A DNA stretch of 64,000 nt from Haladaptatus sp. R4 (GTDB lineage: Archaea > Halobacteriota > Halobacteria > Halobacteriales > Haladaptataceae), in NCBI RefSeq assembly GCF_001625445.1, contig NZ_LWHG01000003.1, forward strand, positions 48,177-112,176, written 5' to 3'. Every line of letters begins with the position of its first letter. The first letter of the stretch is position 1. Below are positions 47,451 through 58,700 of this stretch, one piece after another. The notes below the pieces were generated by a model. That model worked only from the letters and a program-made list of their open reading frames with translations, was not told the DNA's origin and searched no databases. A program made the translations under genes and the position numbers.

Positions 47451-48167
47451 GACGGAATCGATCCCCGTGTTTCGAACGATATTGCTACGAATACGGCCAC
47501 GAAAAAAGCATGACACGAACACCATTACAAAATTAGGGACGTAATGGGGCGTGATGGATAGGTGGGAAAACGGGCACAGCGTGGAGAGGGGGGTGGATAC
47601 GGCCGTCGAAAGCGGTCGAATTCGGTCAACTACTGAGACGTTTCTTTCACGAATAAGTCGGTAGCCGATGTCGATTAACAGTAACTATCGATCCATGTTA
47701 TTATCAGAATATATAGTAAACGGTGGAACGTTCATTGAACATTCATAGGACGGTATTTGGAACATCGGAAGTGGCGGGACGGTATCCGACACGGATCGGA
47801 TCGTGACGTGTATTCCGACCGGTCTCCGTCACGACATCACGGGAGGATCATTCCGACGTGAACACGGTCTGTTCACCGATCCATCGCGGTCGGGTTCTCC
47901 AGTCTCGGAACCAATTCCTTTCAGGACGGAACGTATCCGACGCAGAAAAGGTGTTGGCGAGGACGGGGTTTCAATCAGTCTCATTACTTTTCTGTCGAGT
48001 GATCATCAGTCTGATTTACCAATCAGAGGAACAGGAAAGATTGTCGTCCAGAAGCAATCTCGACGTTCGTCGATATCACTTCCACCGGACTGTGTAACGG
48101 GTGCCGCCCGCCGGTTACGTTCGCTGCCAATAGTACCATACGGTAGCTTCCCGTACCCGGTGATGAG
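47451..48167. other. Intergenic region without a supported gene
   Basis: About 717 bases between IclR and OsmC. AT-rich around 47690-47770, with the near-repeat GAACGTTCATTGAACATTCA at 47730. Open frames are short and basic. No RNA gene recognised. Confidence 0.45.
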
Positions 48168-48593
48168 ATGACCTCAAGACAAGCAGAGACGACGTGGACC
48201 GGCGGCAAGGACGGCAGCGGTGACTTCGAGACCGAGAGCGGACAGATCGAGGGGACGTTCAAATTCCCCACGCGTTTCGAGGACGAGGTGGGAACGAACC
48301 CCGAAGAACTCATTGGCGCGGCCCACTCGGGCTGTTTCTCGATGCAGTTGACGGCACTCCTCGAAGGCGAAGGGTACACGCCAGACAGCCTCGATACCGA
48401 GGCGGACGTTCACCTCGAAAGCGCCGACGGCGGCGGGTTCGAGATTCCGCGCATCGACCTGACGCTGGAGGCCGAAATTCCGGACATCGACGAGGCGACG
48501 TTCGACGACATCGCCACCGAAGCGAAGGAAACCTGTCCGGTCTCGAAAGCGCTGGCAGGGCCGGAGATCACGCTCGACGCGACGCTGAAGTAG
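48168..48593 (+). CDS. OsmC/Ohr-family peroxiredoxin-like protein
   Basis: 141 aa. The two redox cysteines of the family are present: HSGCFSMQLTALL (Cys near residue 55) and KETCPVSKALAGPEITLDAT (Cys near 125). The fold starts AETTWTGGKDGSGDFETES and uses FEDEVGTNPEELIGAAHSGC, typical of the OsmC group that reduces organic hydroperoxides. Intact, monocistronic. Confidence 0.92.
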   Translation: MTSRQAETTWTGGKDGSGDFETESGQIEGTFKFPTRFEDEVGTNPEELIGAAHSGCFSMQLTALLEGEGYTPDSLDTEADVHLESADGGGFEIPRIDLTLEAEIPDIDEATFDDIATEAKETCPVSKALAGPEITLDATLK

Positions 48594-48611
48594 TTCGCTC
48601 CCCCAATTCGC

Positions 48612-49753
48612 TTATTTTTCGGCCGGGGACGGTTCCGGGACCGTGCAGAACGCATCTCCTTCCATGAGCCGTCGTTGTGTCCGGGAGACGGTCACCGACC
48701 GAACGGTTTCCGCTTCGGCATCGACCGAGACCGTCATCGTCCGCGCGGATGGCCGAGCGTCACGTCGGTATCGCTCACCGCCGTGGCTTCGTTCGGAATC
48801 GTGCCGGGGAGCAGTGCCGCGGCCGCCGTGCACGCCGCCCCGGTCACGGCGTAGATCGGGTGGAGGTACTGCATGCTCATGATGCGCGCCGTGAGGTCGA
48901 GTCCGCACGCCTCCACGATTCCGTTTTTGGTGTCGTAGGTTTGCGGTTCGGAGACGAACGCGAGTTTCGGGTAGCCCGGCGATTCCGCCGCCGCGTCGGC
49001 GGGGTCGTCCACGAGGCCGAGTTCCGCACAGACGTGCGCCCGAATCCGCTCGATCCGTTCGAGGAGTTCGTCGTCGGTGTCGATTCGCTTCGGCCCTTCC
49101 GTCCCGTCGAGTCCGAGGTCACGCGCCCGTACGAACGCGACGGGCGTCGTCACGTCCAGTACCGTCGCTTCGATGTCCTCGAACGGGGTTTCGAGCGTGA
49201 TCGTCGGTCCGCCGAGCGGGAACAGCGACCCGGTCTTCGATCCGCCGGGATCGAGGAACGTCGTATCGACCCGTGCACCGGTTCCGGGGACGCCCTCGAT
49301 GGAGAACTCCCCGTTCGAAACCGCACGCGATCCGTCCACCGGAAACGACTGTTCGAGGAACGTCCCCGTGTTCGTGTTGTAGAGCGAGAGCGACACGCGC
49401 CCGTCCTCGTCCGGTTCGGCGTGAATCAGTCCCTCGTCGTAGGCGAACGGCCCGATTCCGGCCGTCATGTTGCCGCAGTTGCCGCCGTAGTCGATGAGAG
49501 GTTCCGTGACGCCGACCTGTCCGAAGGTGTAATCCACGTCCACGTCGGGTCGCGAACTCGGCGAGACGATCATCAGCTTTGATGTCGTCGATGTCGCACC
49601 GCCGAGTCCGTCCACTTGCCGTGGCTCGTGGCTCCCGAACAGGGAGAGGATCGCCTCGTCGTGGTTCTCCGCCGGAAGTTCGCCGCCGGAGATGAGGACT
49701 CCTTTGCTCGTACCGCCCCGTACTAACGCACAGTGAATTGTCTCTTGCTGCAT
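48612..49753 (-). CDS. prpF: PrpF-family aconitate/methylaconitate isomerase, one frame break
   Basis: About 380 aa isomerase of the PrpF type that shifts the double bond of 2-methylaconitate or trans/cis-aconitate. Family landmarks: [56 protein letters not shown] (first catalytic Cys), and the C-terminal [20 protein letters not shown] with a late Cys. Near 48752 the frame changes and the tail [20 protein letters not shown] to PEPSPAEK is restored. Its start overlaps the stop of tctA, and it is the last gene of the tricarboxylate cluster. Confidence 0.88.
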
Positions 49754-51296
49754 TATTTTCTATCCGTCAAAGGGTGAATTGGTGTGGTGTTACTGGCTGG
49801 TTGCCCGTCGTTGCAGTTGCTCGAACAGCGGTCGCACGTACGCCCGACGATGACGAGAACGGTCATCAGAACGAGCGCGATGCGGAGCGGGTTGGCGACG
49901 AAGATGTCGAAACTCCCGCCGCTCAGTTGGAGCGACCGATACAGGTTCTCCTCGGCGATCGGTCCGAGGATGAGTCCCAGGAGGAACGCCACGAGCGAGT
50001 AGTCGTATGCGTCCATGAGATACCCGACGAACCCCATCACGAGCACCACGAACACGTCGATGTAGTTCGAGTGAAGCGAGTAGGCCCCCAGAATCGAGAG
50101 GCAGATGATGACCGGGATTATCAGGTCAGTGTTGACCGTCGTGATGTACCCCGCCCATCGGACGACGAGCAAGCCGAAGACGATGATGACGACGCTACAG
50201 ATGACGAGCGTCGCGAAGATGGAGTACGTGAGCCCGATCTGTTGGTCGAACAGCGCCGGTCCGGGGCGCACTCCGTGAAGCATGAGCGCGCCGATGAGCA
50301 CCGCGGTCGTCGTACTACCCGGAATGCCGAACGTCAACGTCGGTATCAACGCGCCGCTGACCGTCGCGTTGTTCGCGGACTCCGTCGCGACGACGCCTTC
50401 CTCGGCACCGCTGCCGAACTCGTCCGGGTTCTTGCTCGACCGCTTCGCCTCCCCGTACGCGATGAACGTCGAGACCGACCCGCCGGAACCGGGAATCGCC
50501 CCGACCAGCAGGCCGATGCTGGACGATTTGAGCAGGGTGACCGGTTTCGAGAGGACCTGCCTCACGCCGGACATCACGCTGCCGCTCACGTCCACGTCGC
50601 CGTCGCGGGAGATGCTCCCGTCGCGAAGGCTCAGCCGGAGCATTTCGGAGATGGCGAAGATGCCGATGAGCGCGGCGACGAAGTTGACGCCGTCGTACAG
50701 CCCGAGCATACCGAACGTGTAGCGCTCCGAAATCGACATCGGCGCGACGCCGACGGTGGCGATGAGCGCGCCGAACCCGCCCGCCATCACGTCCTTCAGG
50801 AACGAACCGTCCGAGACGACGATGATGAGCGACAGGCCGAAGATGGCGATGAGGAAGTACTCAGGTGTTCCGAACATCAGTACCAACGACACCATCACCG
50901 GCATCAGCAGGATGATGACGATGGAGCCGAAGAGGTCGCCCAATCCGGACGAGAGCGCCGATATCGTCAACGCGTCGATGGCACGACCCTGTTTCGTCAT
51001 CGGATAGCCTTCGAGCGTCGTCGCGCCGGCGACGAGTCGCCGGGGACGTTGAACAGGATCGAGGAGATGCTGCCGCCGTACATCACGCCGTTGTAGATCC
51101 CCATCAGGAAGATGATGGCGGTCGTACTCGGCATTCCCAGCGTGAACGGCATCGTGATCGCGACGGTGAGCGCACCGCCGACGCCCGGCAGTGCCCCGCC
51201 GATGATGCCGATGAGGACGCCGAGCAGGACGAGCCCGATGTTCGGCCACGAGAGCACGATCTTCGTCGCGTGGACGAGAACCCCGAGATCCGCCAT
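49753..51296 (-). CDS. tctA: Tripartite tricarboxylate transporter large permease (TctA), one frame break
   Basis: About 514 aa, 12-14 helices. N terminus [20 protein letters not shown], conserved [20 protein letters not shown] and [20 protein letters not shown], then the second half with [18 protein letters not shown] and [20 protein letters not shown]. These two GxPGxGG-like elements are the TctA signature. A break near 51020 separates NVPGDSSPA from [17 protein letters not shown], one lost base. Works with TctB and the periplasmic-type receptor TctC. Start overlaps the TctB stop. Confidence 0.92.
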
Positions 51297-51829
51297 CAGA
51301 ATCCCCCCGTCATGAGGTCGAGGTTCATGATGGTCATGAAGCCGTAGGCGACGGCGGTCATGGCGACCGTGAGCAGGGCCGTGCGCCAGAGCGGTTGTCG
51401 CTTGTACAGCAGGTACAGGAAGACGAAGGGCGGCGTAGGCCAGAACAACCCGACGAAGAAGCCGCCGAGGACGTAGCCGATGACGAGGACGCCGAGGATG
51501 AGCATGGATTCGAGCGTCGTTTCACCCTCGCCCTCTTCCTCGGATTCGTCGTGGCCGCCGCTCAGGACGACCGCTTCGCTGCGCTCCACGCCGATGTCCA
51601 ACTGCGTCACCGCCAATCGGAGTGCGCCCGCGACGAGCACCGTCCCCGCGGTTAGTCGGGGGAAGAGCTGTGCGGACGACGAGAACTGCCCGGCGGTCAC
51701 GAACATGTATCCGGCGACGACGACGAGGAACCAGAAGAACACCGGTCCGCCGTCGATTTCGCGAAGGAACTCCGCGACCGGCGTTGCCGGGTTGCGTTCG
51801 AGAGTTCCCGGTTGTTCCTCGTTGCTCAT
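51296..51829 (-). CDS. tctB: Tripartite tricarboxylate transporter small subunit (TctB)
   Basis: 177 aa, four helices: FFWFLVVVAGYMFVTAGQF, LFPRLTAGTVLVAGALRLA, MLILGVLVIGYVLGGFFVG and WRTALLTVAMTAVAYGFMTI. The acidic loop between helices 2 and 3 (ESEEEGEGE) is a haloarchaeal feature. Overlaps neighbours by ATGA on both sides. Confidence 0.88.
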   Translation of the reverse strand: MSNEEQPGTLERNPATPVAEFLREIDGGPVFFWFLVVVAGYMFVTAGQFSSSAQLFPRLTAGTVLVAGALRLAVTQLDIGVERSEAVVLSGGHDESEEEGEGETTLESMLILGVLVIGYVLGGFFVGLFWPTPPFVFLYLLYKRQPLWRTALLTVAMTAVAYGFMTIMNLDLMTGGF

Positions 51830-53243
51830 GATCGGATGTACCCGTCCGCCGATTCGGCCGCTATCTTGCCGTACACCGCCGCGTTCGTCTGTGCGGTCCC
51901 GCCCGGATAGTTGTCGTAGAACAACCCGCCGGTGCTGTTTCCGGCGGCGAACAGCCCCGAAATCGTCGTATCACGGGTATCGATGACGGACGCGTCGGTA
52001 TCGGTCTTCACGCCGCCGAAACTGAACGTGATGCCGCCGGTCACGGCGTAGGCGTAGTACGGCGGTTCGTCTATCGGAATCGCCCAGTTCGACTTTTCGA
52101 GCGCCAGGCCGTCCGTGTGGTTGCCGTCCAACACGTTCGGTTCGAACTCGTCGGGGTCACACGCGCCGTTGAACGCTCGAATCGTCTCGGCTCCGGTTTC
52201 GGGGTCGCCACAGCCGATTTCCGTGAGCAGTTCCTCGAAGTCGTCGGCCCGAACCGGGTCGGACGGACCGGTCGCCCGCACCATGTCGTGGGCCTTCGAG
52301 TCGAGAACGATGTAGCGACGTGGTTCGGTTGTTCGAAGATTTTCCGGCCGAACTTGGCGTAGGTGTGGGCTCTGGCGTCCTCGCCTTCGTCCACGAACCG
52401 CTCGCCGTCGTCGTTGAGGATGACGCCGTACTGGTAGCCGTCGACGCGGTTCGCGCCGCCTTCGACGTCCGGCGACGCCGCGTCGATGAGCGCCATGTGT
52501 GCGCCGCCCCACTGACCGACGAGGTTCGCGCCCGCCGACTCGGCCATCATCAGCGCTTCCCCGGTGTTGTACCGACTGCCGAGGACGTTCATCTCGTCGT
52601 AGCCGGGGCCGTAGTAGCGGACCCGTTTCTCGTCGTTGGAGCCGTAATCGCCCGCCGCGAGAATGACCGCGTCAACGTCGAACTCGACCTGTCCGTCCGG
52701 CGTCCGTGCGCCGATGCCGTCGATTTCCCCGGTCGGTGCGCGGTGGAGCGCCGCCGCCTGCGTCTCGAACCAAAAGTCCGCACCAGCGTCCTCGGCGGCG
52801 GCGGTGAGCGTTTCGACGTACTCCTCGCCGTCGAACCACGTTCGGGCGGCGGTGTACCCCACCGCGAGCGGTTCCATTTGCCAATCGACGCCCGCCGCGG
52901 TCAGCCACTCGACGGTATCCCCGGCGTTCTCGACGAGAGTAGTGGTCAACGCCTCGTCGGCTTTCCCGCTCGTCTGGTGCATGATGTCGTCGTAGAAATC
53001 CTCCTCCGTGTAGTCGTCCACGGCGAACTCGTAGCCGTACTCTTCGAGGTCGGTACCGACCGACGGCACACGGAAAGATTCGCTAAAGCGGGTGTGGCCA
53101 CCCTGTCGTTCCTCGGGTGCTTTTTCCAGCACCGCGACCGAATGTCCAAGTTCCGCCGCCCGAAGCCCGGCGACGAGTCCGGCAGTTCCGCTCCCCACTA
53201 CGGCGACATCGTAATCGTGTGTCTCAGAATATTCCATATCCAT
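51826..53243 (-). CDS. FAD-dependent dehydrogenase of the fumarate-reductase/TcuA (tricarballylate dehydrogenase) type, one frame break
   Basis: About 472 aa. FAD-binding VVGSGTAGLVAGLRAAELGH at the N terminus, GGHTRFSESFRVPS, the FAD domain return VILAAGDYGSND, a capping domain, and the C-terminal GLFAAGNSTGGLFYDNYPGG with TAQTNAAVYGKIAAESADGY. The glycine-rich end and lack of a heme domain match the TcuA/FCSD group that oxidises tricarballylate to cis-aconitate. Near 52325 a base is lost between EQPNHVA and YIVLDSKAHDMVRATGPSDP. No TcuB iron-sulfur/heme partner gene is in the cluster, so its electron acceptor is unknown. Confidence 0.85.
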
Positions 53244-53256
53244 ATCTCTGTGTTAG

Positions 53257-54255
53257 TTATTCGCTCGCGATTTTCTTCAGGTCGACCTTCTTCGGAATCG
53301 TTTCGATGGAGTCGTTGAGGGCCTTCTTCGCCTTCTCGTGGCCGCCGAACTCCACGATGTTCCCGGTCTTCTTCGACCACTGCTGAACCGAGTCGTGATT
53401 CAGCGCCGATTTCACGGCATCCTCTACCTTGTCGCGCTTTTTCGTGTCCGTTCCCTTCGGGAGGAACATACAGCGGGTCAACTGGCCGATGTAGTCGATG
53501 CTCGGCAGCCCCTCGTCCGAGGGGGACGGGGCGTCCTTGAACACGCTACTCCCCTCGCTCGAAAGGATAGCGATGGGTTCCAACTTGCCGGAATCGACGG
53601 CGCTCATCGCCGCTGTGTCCGTCGTCGCCACGACCGGAACCTCGCCCGAGATGGCCGCTTTGATCGCCGGGCCACCGCCGTCGTAGCCGATGTACCGGTT
53701 GTACTTCAGATCGTACTCCGATTTCATCACGTTCGCCGCGACGTGGACGATGCCACCGCGAGCGAGTCCGGCGAACTTCGAGAGGTCACCGCTCCGGTAC
53801 CGCTTCGCCAAGTCCTTCATCCCCTCGATCTCGAGCTCCGGACGAGCGAAGACGGCGTACGGCGTCCGGGCGTACGTCGCCACCGGGACGAGTTTCGTGA
53901 TGTCCCAACTCGGTTCGTGGACGAGGTAGGAGATCGGCGTCGACGGTGGGTTGAAACCACCGAACGTGTAGCCGTCTGATTTCGATTTCAGCAGTTCACC
54001 GGTACCCTTCAGCGACGCCGCCCCGGGGACGTTCTCGATGGCGACGCTGACGTCGAGTTCGTTGCCGATTTCGGGGACGACCTTGCGTGCGTAGGTGTCC
54101 GTCCCGCCGCCCTGACTGAACGGGACGATGTAGTGCATATCCTCGCTCGGATACGAGCCACCACTGTCACCTGTACATCCTGCCAGAAGGGCACTACTCG
54201 CTGCCGCTCCCGCCAAGAAGTTCCGCCGTGAGATGGGGTGCTTGTTACCAGTCAT
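53257..54255 (-). CDS. tctC: Tripartite tricarboxylate transporter receptor lipoprotein (TctC/Bug), Tat-exported
   Basis: 332 aa. Leader MTGNKHPISRRNFLAGAAAS with twin arginine (10-11) and lipobox LAGC (Cys27). The Bug-family fold follows: MHYIVPFSQGGGTDTYARKV, VENVPGAASLKGTGELLKSK, GYTFGGFNPPSTPI, YDGGGPAIKAAISGEVPVVA and SIDYIGQLTRCMFLPKGTDT. It binds C4-C6 carboxylates such as citrate or tricarballylate. First gene of the cluster, then dehydrogenase, TctB, TctA, PrpF. Start 54255 is preferred to 54270. Confidence 0.92.
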   Translation of the reverse strand: MTGNKHPISRRNFLAGAAASSALLAGCTGDSGGSYPSEDMHYIVPFSQGGGTDTYARKVVPEIGNELDVSVAIENVPGAASLKGTGELLKSKSDGYTFGGFNPPSTPISYLVHEPSWDITKLVPVATYARTPYAVFARPELEIEGMKDLAKRYRSGDLSKFAGLARGGIVHVAANVMKSEYDLKYNRYIGYDGGGPAIKAAISGEVPVVATTDTAAMSAVDSGKLEPIAILSSEGSSVFKDAPSPSDEGLPSIDYIGQLTRCMFLPKGTDTKKRDKVEDAVKSALNHDSVQQWSKKTGNIVEFGGHEKAKKALNDSIETIPKKVDLKKIASE

Positions 54256-54360
54256 CAACAGGCACGGCAATCCCGAACTAATATTTAATAATTACGTTCT
54301 ACCACCCAAGGCGTCGGCGAAATGGGAGTTCGAATATCGTAAAACGACGATCCGTGCCGA

Positions 54361-55131
54361 TTACTGGTATTTGAGATCCAGTTCGATTTCGTTCGTGACG
54401 CCGAGAACGAGGTTGGGAATCTCGTCCTCGAACCACTCGCCCGTCAAGCGGTGTGCGGGACCGGAAAAACTGATCGCTCCGATGGCTTCGTCCCCGTCCA
54501 CCTGTATCGGCGCGCCGACCGCGCGTAGGCCGTCGATGGACTCCTGTTCGCTCGTCGCGTACCCGGCGTCCCGAATGGATCGGAGTTCCTCGAACAGCGC
54601 CTCGCGGGTCGTCACCGTCTGCTGGGTGTAGACGGGGAGTCCCCAACGGTCGAGGATGGCATCGACGCGTTCCTCCGGGAGGGTGGCGAGTATTGCCTTG
54701 CCCGCCGAACTCGCGTGGAGATGGATTTTCTTTCCGATGTGCGCATCGACGTGAACCGCGTTCTCCCCGATGGACGTGTGGATGTAGTAGCCGCGGCCGT
54801 TTTCCTCGACGATGAACTGGACACGCTCGCCGGTCTGTTCGGCCAGGTCGTCCAGTTTTCCGATGATGAAGTCGTACTCGCGTTTTCGTTTGCGAGCGTG
54901 GCCGCCCTTGTTCAGAAATTCTAGCCCGACGTGATACGTCCCGTCTTCGAAAGTGAGGTAGCCGCGGTTTTCGAGGGTTTTCACGTAGCCATGAATCGTG
55001 CTCTGTGCGAGGTCGAACTCCCGAGCGAGTTCCCCGATGTCCGCGCCGTCTAGCCGTTGAATCGCGTCGACGATATCGACGGCGGTCTCGACGGTCTTCA
55101 GCGGACGACTCGGGGGGGAATCACCCACCAT
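54361..55131 (-). CDS. IclR-family transcriptional regulator of the tricarboxylate cluster
   Basis: 256 aa. Winged helix (TAVDIVDAIQRLDGADIGEL, AQSTIHGYVKTLENRGYLT) and effector domain LHASSAGKAILATLPEERVD with IGAISFSGPAHRLTGEW. It lies 105 bp upstream of tctC on the same strand and is probably the local regulator. Confidence 0.9.
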   Translation of the reverse strand: MVGDSPPSRPLKTVETAVDIVDAIQRLDGADIGELAREFDLAQSTIHGYVKTLENRGYLTFEDGTYHVGLEFLNKGGHARKRKREYDFIIGKLDDLAEQTGERVQFIVEENGRGYYIHTSIGENAVHVDAHIGKKIHLHASSAGKAILATLPEERVDAILDRWGLPVYTQQTVTTREALFEELRSIRDAGYATSEQESIDGLRAVGAPIQVDGDEAIGAISFSGPAHRLTGEWFEDEIPNLVLGVTNEIELDLKYQ

Positions 55132-55721
55132 GGAGAATAGCTACCAAGGGTGACTATTTACGTTTTGTGAATCGACCAATATCGCGCCGAGGAGTATCCG
55201 TTCACGGACGAACACGGGAAAAACGACGTAAATCACGCGGCCAACGGTTCACGATATGTGACGACGTGAGATTCCGTTTGTCACGGTATATACGCATATT
55301 ATCTCCTATTATTAACATATTTTCTCGATACGCTTGTGAACTGTGGAAATACGACCCAGTTACGCCGGATGGTGATCGAAAATCCGTCACAGATACCGAA
55401 CGGAGTTTGCGAACATAATTCCATAAAATATGATTCGGAATTAAAATCCCAAGTAAATCTTGTAAGATTATTATCTAAATTAAAGAGAAAAAGTTTGAAA
55501 CTATGGCGCGCGCGCTACCGCGTCGATGACCGATTCGGATGAAGATAGCAGTCCAACCGACTCCTCTCCTGATACATATATTTTCATTGAGTTCTTACAA
55601 TATAGAATTTAAATATTTTTATAAAAATATATTTTAGGATGGTTTAGGAATATTACCTTGGCAACTGGTGACGAGGGTCGAACCCCGTCGTCCACTGCGC
55701 CACCAACAGAGTACACTACAG
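55132..55721. other. AT-rich intergenic region before the GH92 gene
   Basis: About 590 bases, very AT-rich from 55400 to 55640, in sharp contrast with the flanking genes. It holds the 18-bp AT palindrome at 55613. Open frames are short. Probably a promoter/insulator region between divergent IclR and mannosidase genes. Confidence 0.5.
55613..55630. repeat. 18-bp perfect AT palindrome
   Basis: ATATTTTTATAAAAATAT, 91 bp before the GH92 start. It could be a promoter element or a regulator site; AT-rich palindromes arise easily by chance. Confidence 0.35.
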
Positions 55722-58700
55722 ATGGCAGACACAGATCCGACCGACACAGATAGCAGCACCGAACGGACGACCTCCTCCAGGATACGCCGCCGCAGCGTTC
55801 TCAAGGGAACTGCTGCCCTCGGCCTCGGCGCGTTCACGGGGGTACAGGGTATCGACGCCGCCGGTTCCGACGCCCCGATGAGCGTCGATCCGGCGACGGC
55901 CAGCGAACCGGTGGAGTACGCCGACACGTTCGTCGGCACCGCCCGCGCGGCCGCCGCCGGTGAGGGTGGCGGGGCGATGCCGTACCCGAACAACTACCCC
56001 GGCGCGACGCGCCCGCACGGGATGGTACAGTTGAGCCCCGATACCGGAACGAGCAACATCGCGGGCTATCACCACGAGGACGACGAGATACTCGGCTTCA
56101 GTCACACGCACGTCTCCGGAACCGGTTGTTTCGGCCTCGGCAACTTCCTCCTCAGTCCGACGACGGAAGACGTGACCGAGGTCAAACGGGAACAGCGCGA
56201 ACTCAACGTCACGGACGAGTTGTCCGCGTCGTTCTGGTTCAGAACGGACAAAGCGCCCGGTGGAATGACGTCGCTCCTCCGTCACGACCACAACATCACG
56301 CCGCTGCAAGTGTGGAGCCCTCACAACGCCAACGTCGTCTGGTTCTCCGAGGGGATGGGCTACCAGACCGCGTCGTTCGACTTCGAACCGTACGCGGACG
56401 GGGAGTGGCACCACTACGCCGTCACCTACGAGAGCGGCAACCGGGTCGCCGCCTACGTCGATGGCGAGGAAGTCGCCTCGGCCGAGGACGGCGACGATGC
56501 GACCGTCGGCACCCTCGCAACCAGCGAACTCCCGTGGAGCGTCGGCGGTGCCGTCGACAACGGCGGCGAGTGGTTTACCGGGGATATGGACGAAGCCACG
56601 GTGTACTCCCGGGTTCTCGACGAGTGCGAGATACGGGCGCTCGCCGACGGTGAGTCGGTGAGCGGAGACGTGCTCTTTTCTTACTCGTTCGACGGCGTCA
56701 ACTCCCCCAGCGACGGAGACGACGTCGCCGACGACGCGGGGAACGGTTACACGGGGATGGTCTACGGCGACCCCGAACCGACCGACGGAGCGTCCGGAAC
56801 CGCGCTCTCGTTCGACGGCGCGGGGGACGGCGTCGGGCTATCCCTTCCACAACTCAGTTCGACGTTCTCGCACGAAACCGAGTCGGCCGGTCCGGGCTAC
56901 TACTCGGTTCGACTCGAAGAGTACGCGACGAAGGCCGAACTGACCGCGACGGACCGCGTCGGCGTCCACCGATACACCTTCGACGACGGGAGCGACGCCG
57001 GGTTCCTCCTCGATGCGGGGTACAACCTCGGGGATTCCGGAACGAAGAGTGCTGACGTCGAACTTCGGGACGAACGAACCATCGTCGGGAGTCAGACCGT
57101 CCCGGGACCGTTCTGTTCCGGTGCCGAACCGTACTCGGTCCACTTCGCGGCGAAGTTCTCGAAACCGTTCGACGAGTACGGCACGTGGAACGGCGTCGAG
57201 ACCAGCGATGGGTCGACGTCGGCGAGCGGACCAGACGTCGGCGCGTTCGTTCGGTACGGCGACGCGAGCGAAGTCATCGTGAAGGTCGGAATCTCCTACG
57301 TGAGTCGGGAGAACGCGATGGACAACCTCGAAACCGAGGTTCCCGACTGGGACTTCGACCGGGTCGAGGCGGACGCGACGGAGACGTGGAACGACAGGTT
57401 GGGTCGTATCGAGGTCGAAGGCGACGACGCGAACAAGGTGAAATTTTACACGGCGCTGTACCACGCGATGCTCGGTCCGACCATCTTCGAGGACACCAAC
57501 GGCGAGTACCTCGGAATGGACGACGAGGTGTACACCGCGACGGCTACCACCACTACCAGATGTTCTCGCTGTGGGACACCTTTCGCGCCGAACATCCGCT
57601 CCTGAACATCGTGGAGCCGAAGGTGCAGGAAGACGCCATCAAATCCCTGCTCGACATGTACGAGCACGGGGGCTGGCTTCCGAAGTGGGAGTTCGCCAAT
57701 CGGTACACGAACGTGATGATCGCCGACCACGCGACCTCCATCATCGGCGAATCGATGGTGAAAGGGCTCACCGAGGGCTACGATACCGACCTGGCGTACG
57801 AGGCGATGTACAAGAACTCGACGCGGATGCCTGGCGACGACACGTACTACGCCGGACGTCTCGGTCTCGACAAGTACACCGAGTACGGATACATCCCCGA
57901 GGACGACAAGGGGAACGCGGGCGGGTCCGTTTCCACGACGCTGGAGGGGAGTTACAACGACTTCGCCATCGCACAGGCGGCCGACCTGCTCGGGAAGGAC
58001 GACGACTACGAGACGTACATGAAACGCGCCGGGTTCTACGAGAACGTCTTCGACCCCGACACGAAGTTCATGCGGCCACGGCTCGCGGACGGGTCGTGGT
58101 ACTCGCCGGACGACGGGGAATGGAAACCGACCGACTGGGGCGGGTTCACCGAGGGGAACTCGTGGTCGTACACGTGGCACACTCTCCAGGACATCGGCGG
58201 CCTCGTGGATCTGATGGGAGAGGAGACGTTCGTCGAGCGCCTCGACCACATGTTCGACGAGTTCGTCTATCCCAGTTGGAACGACCCGTTCACCCACTAC
58301 TGGCAGGGGAACGAGCCGTCGCATCACGCCCCGTACCTGTACCCCTTCGCGGGACAGCCGTGGAAAACACAGGAGGTCGTCCAGGACGTCATGAACTCGC
58401 TGTACACGACGGGACCGGGTGGGGTTCCGGGTAACGAGGACGTCGGACAGATGTCCGCGTGGTACGTCATGAGTGCCATGGGTTTCTACGCCGTCACGCC
58501 CGCGAGCGGAAGCTACGTCATCGGTTCCCCGGCGTTCGAAACCGTGACCATCAACCTGCCCGACTACCACTACGGCGGCGGCCAGTTCGTCGTCGACACG
58601 ACCGGGGCGGAGTACGACGGCGACCGGTATCGCTACATCCAGAACGCGCACCTGAACGGGGACGTTCACCGCGAGAGTTGGTTCGACCACGCCGACCTCG

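Noticed and set aside
47803..48171. 122-aa frame before osmC
   Set aside because: Serine/arginine-rich, no homologue recognised, no initiation signal.
48677..49582. 301-aa plus-strand open frame antisense to prpF
   Set aside because: Shadow of prpF; no family resemblance.
49738..51096. 452-aa plus-strand open frame antisense to tctA
   Set aside because: His/Asp/Arg low-complexity composition is what antisense of a membrane protein gives in GC-rich DNA; tctA is clear.
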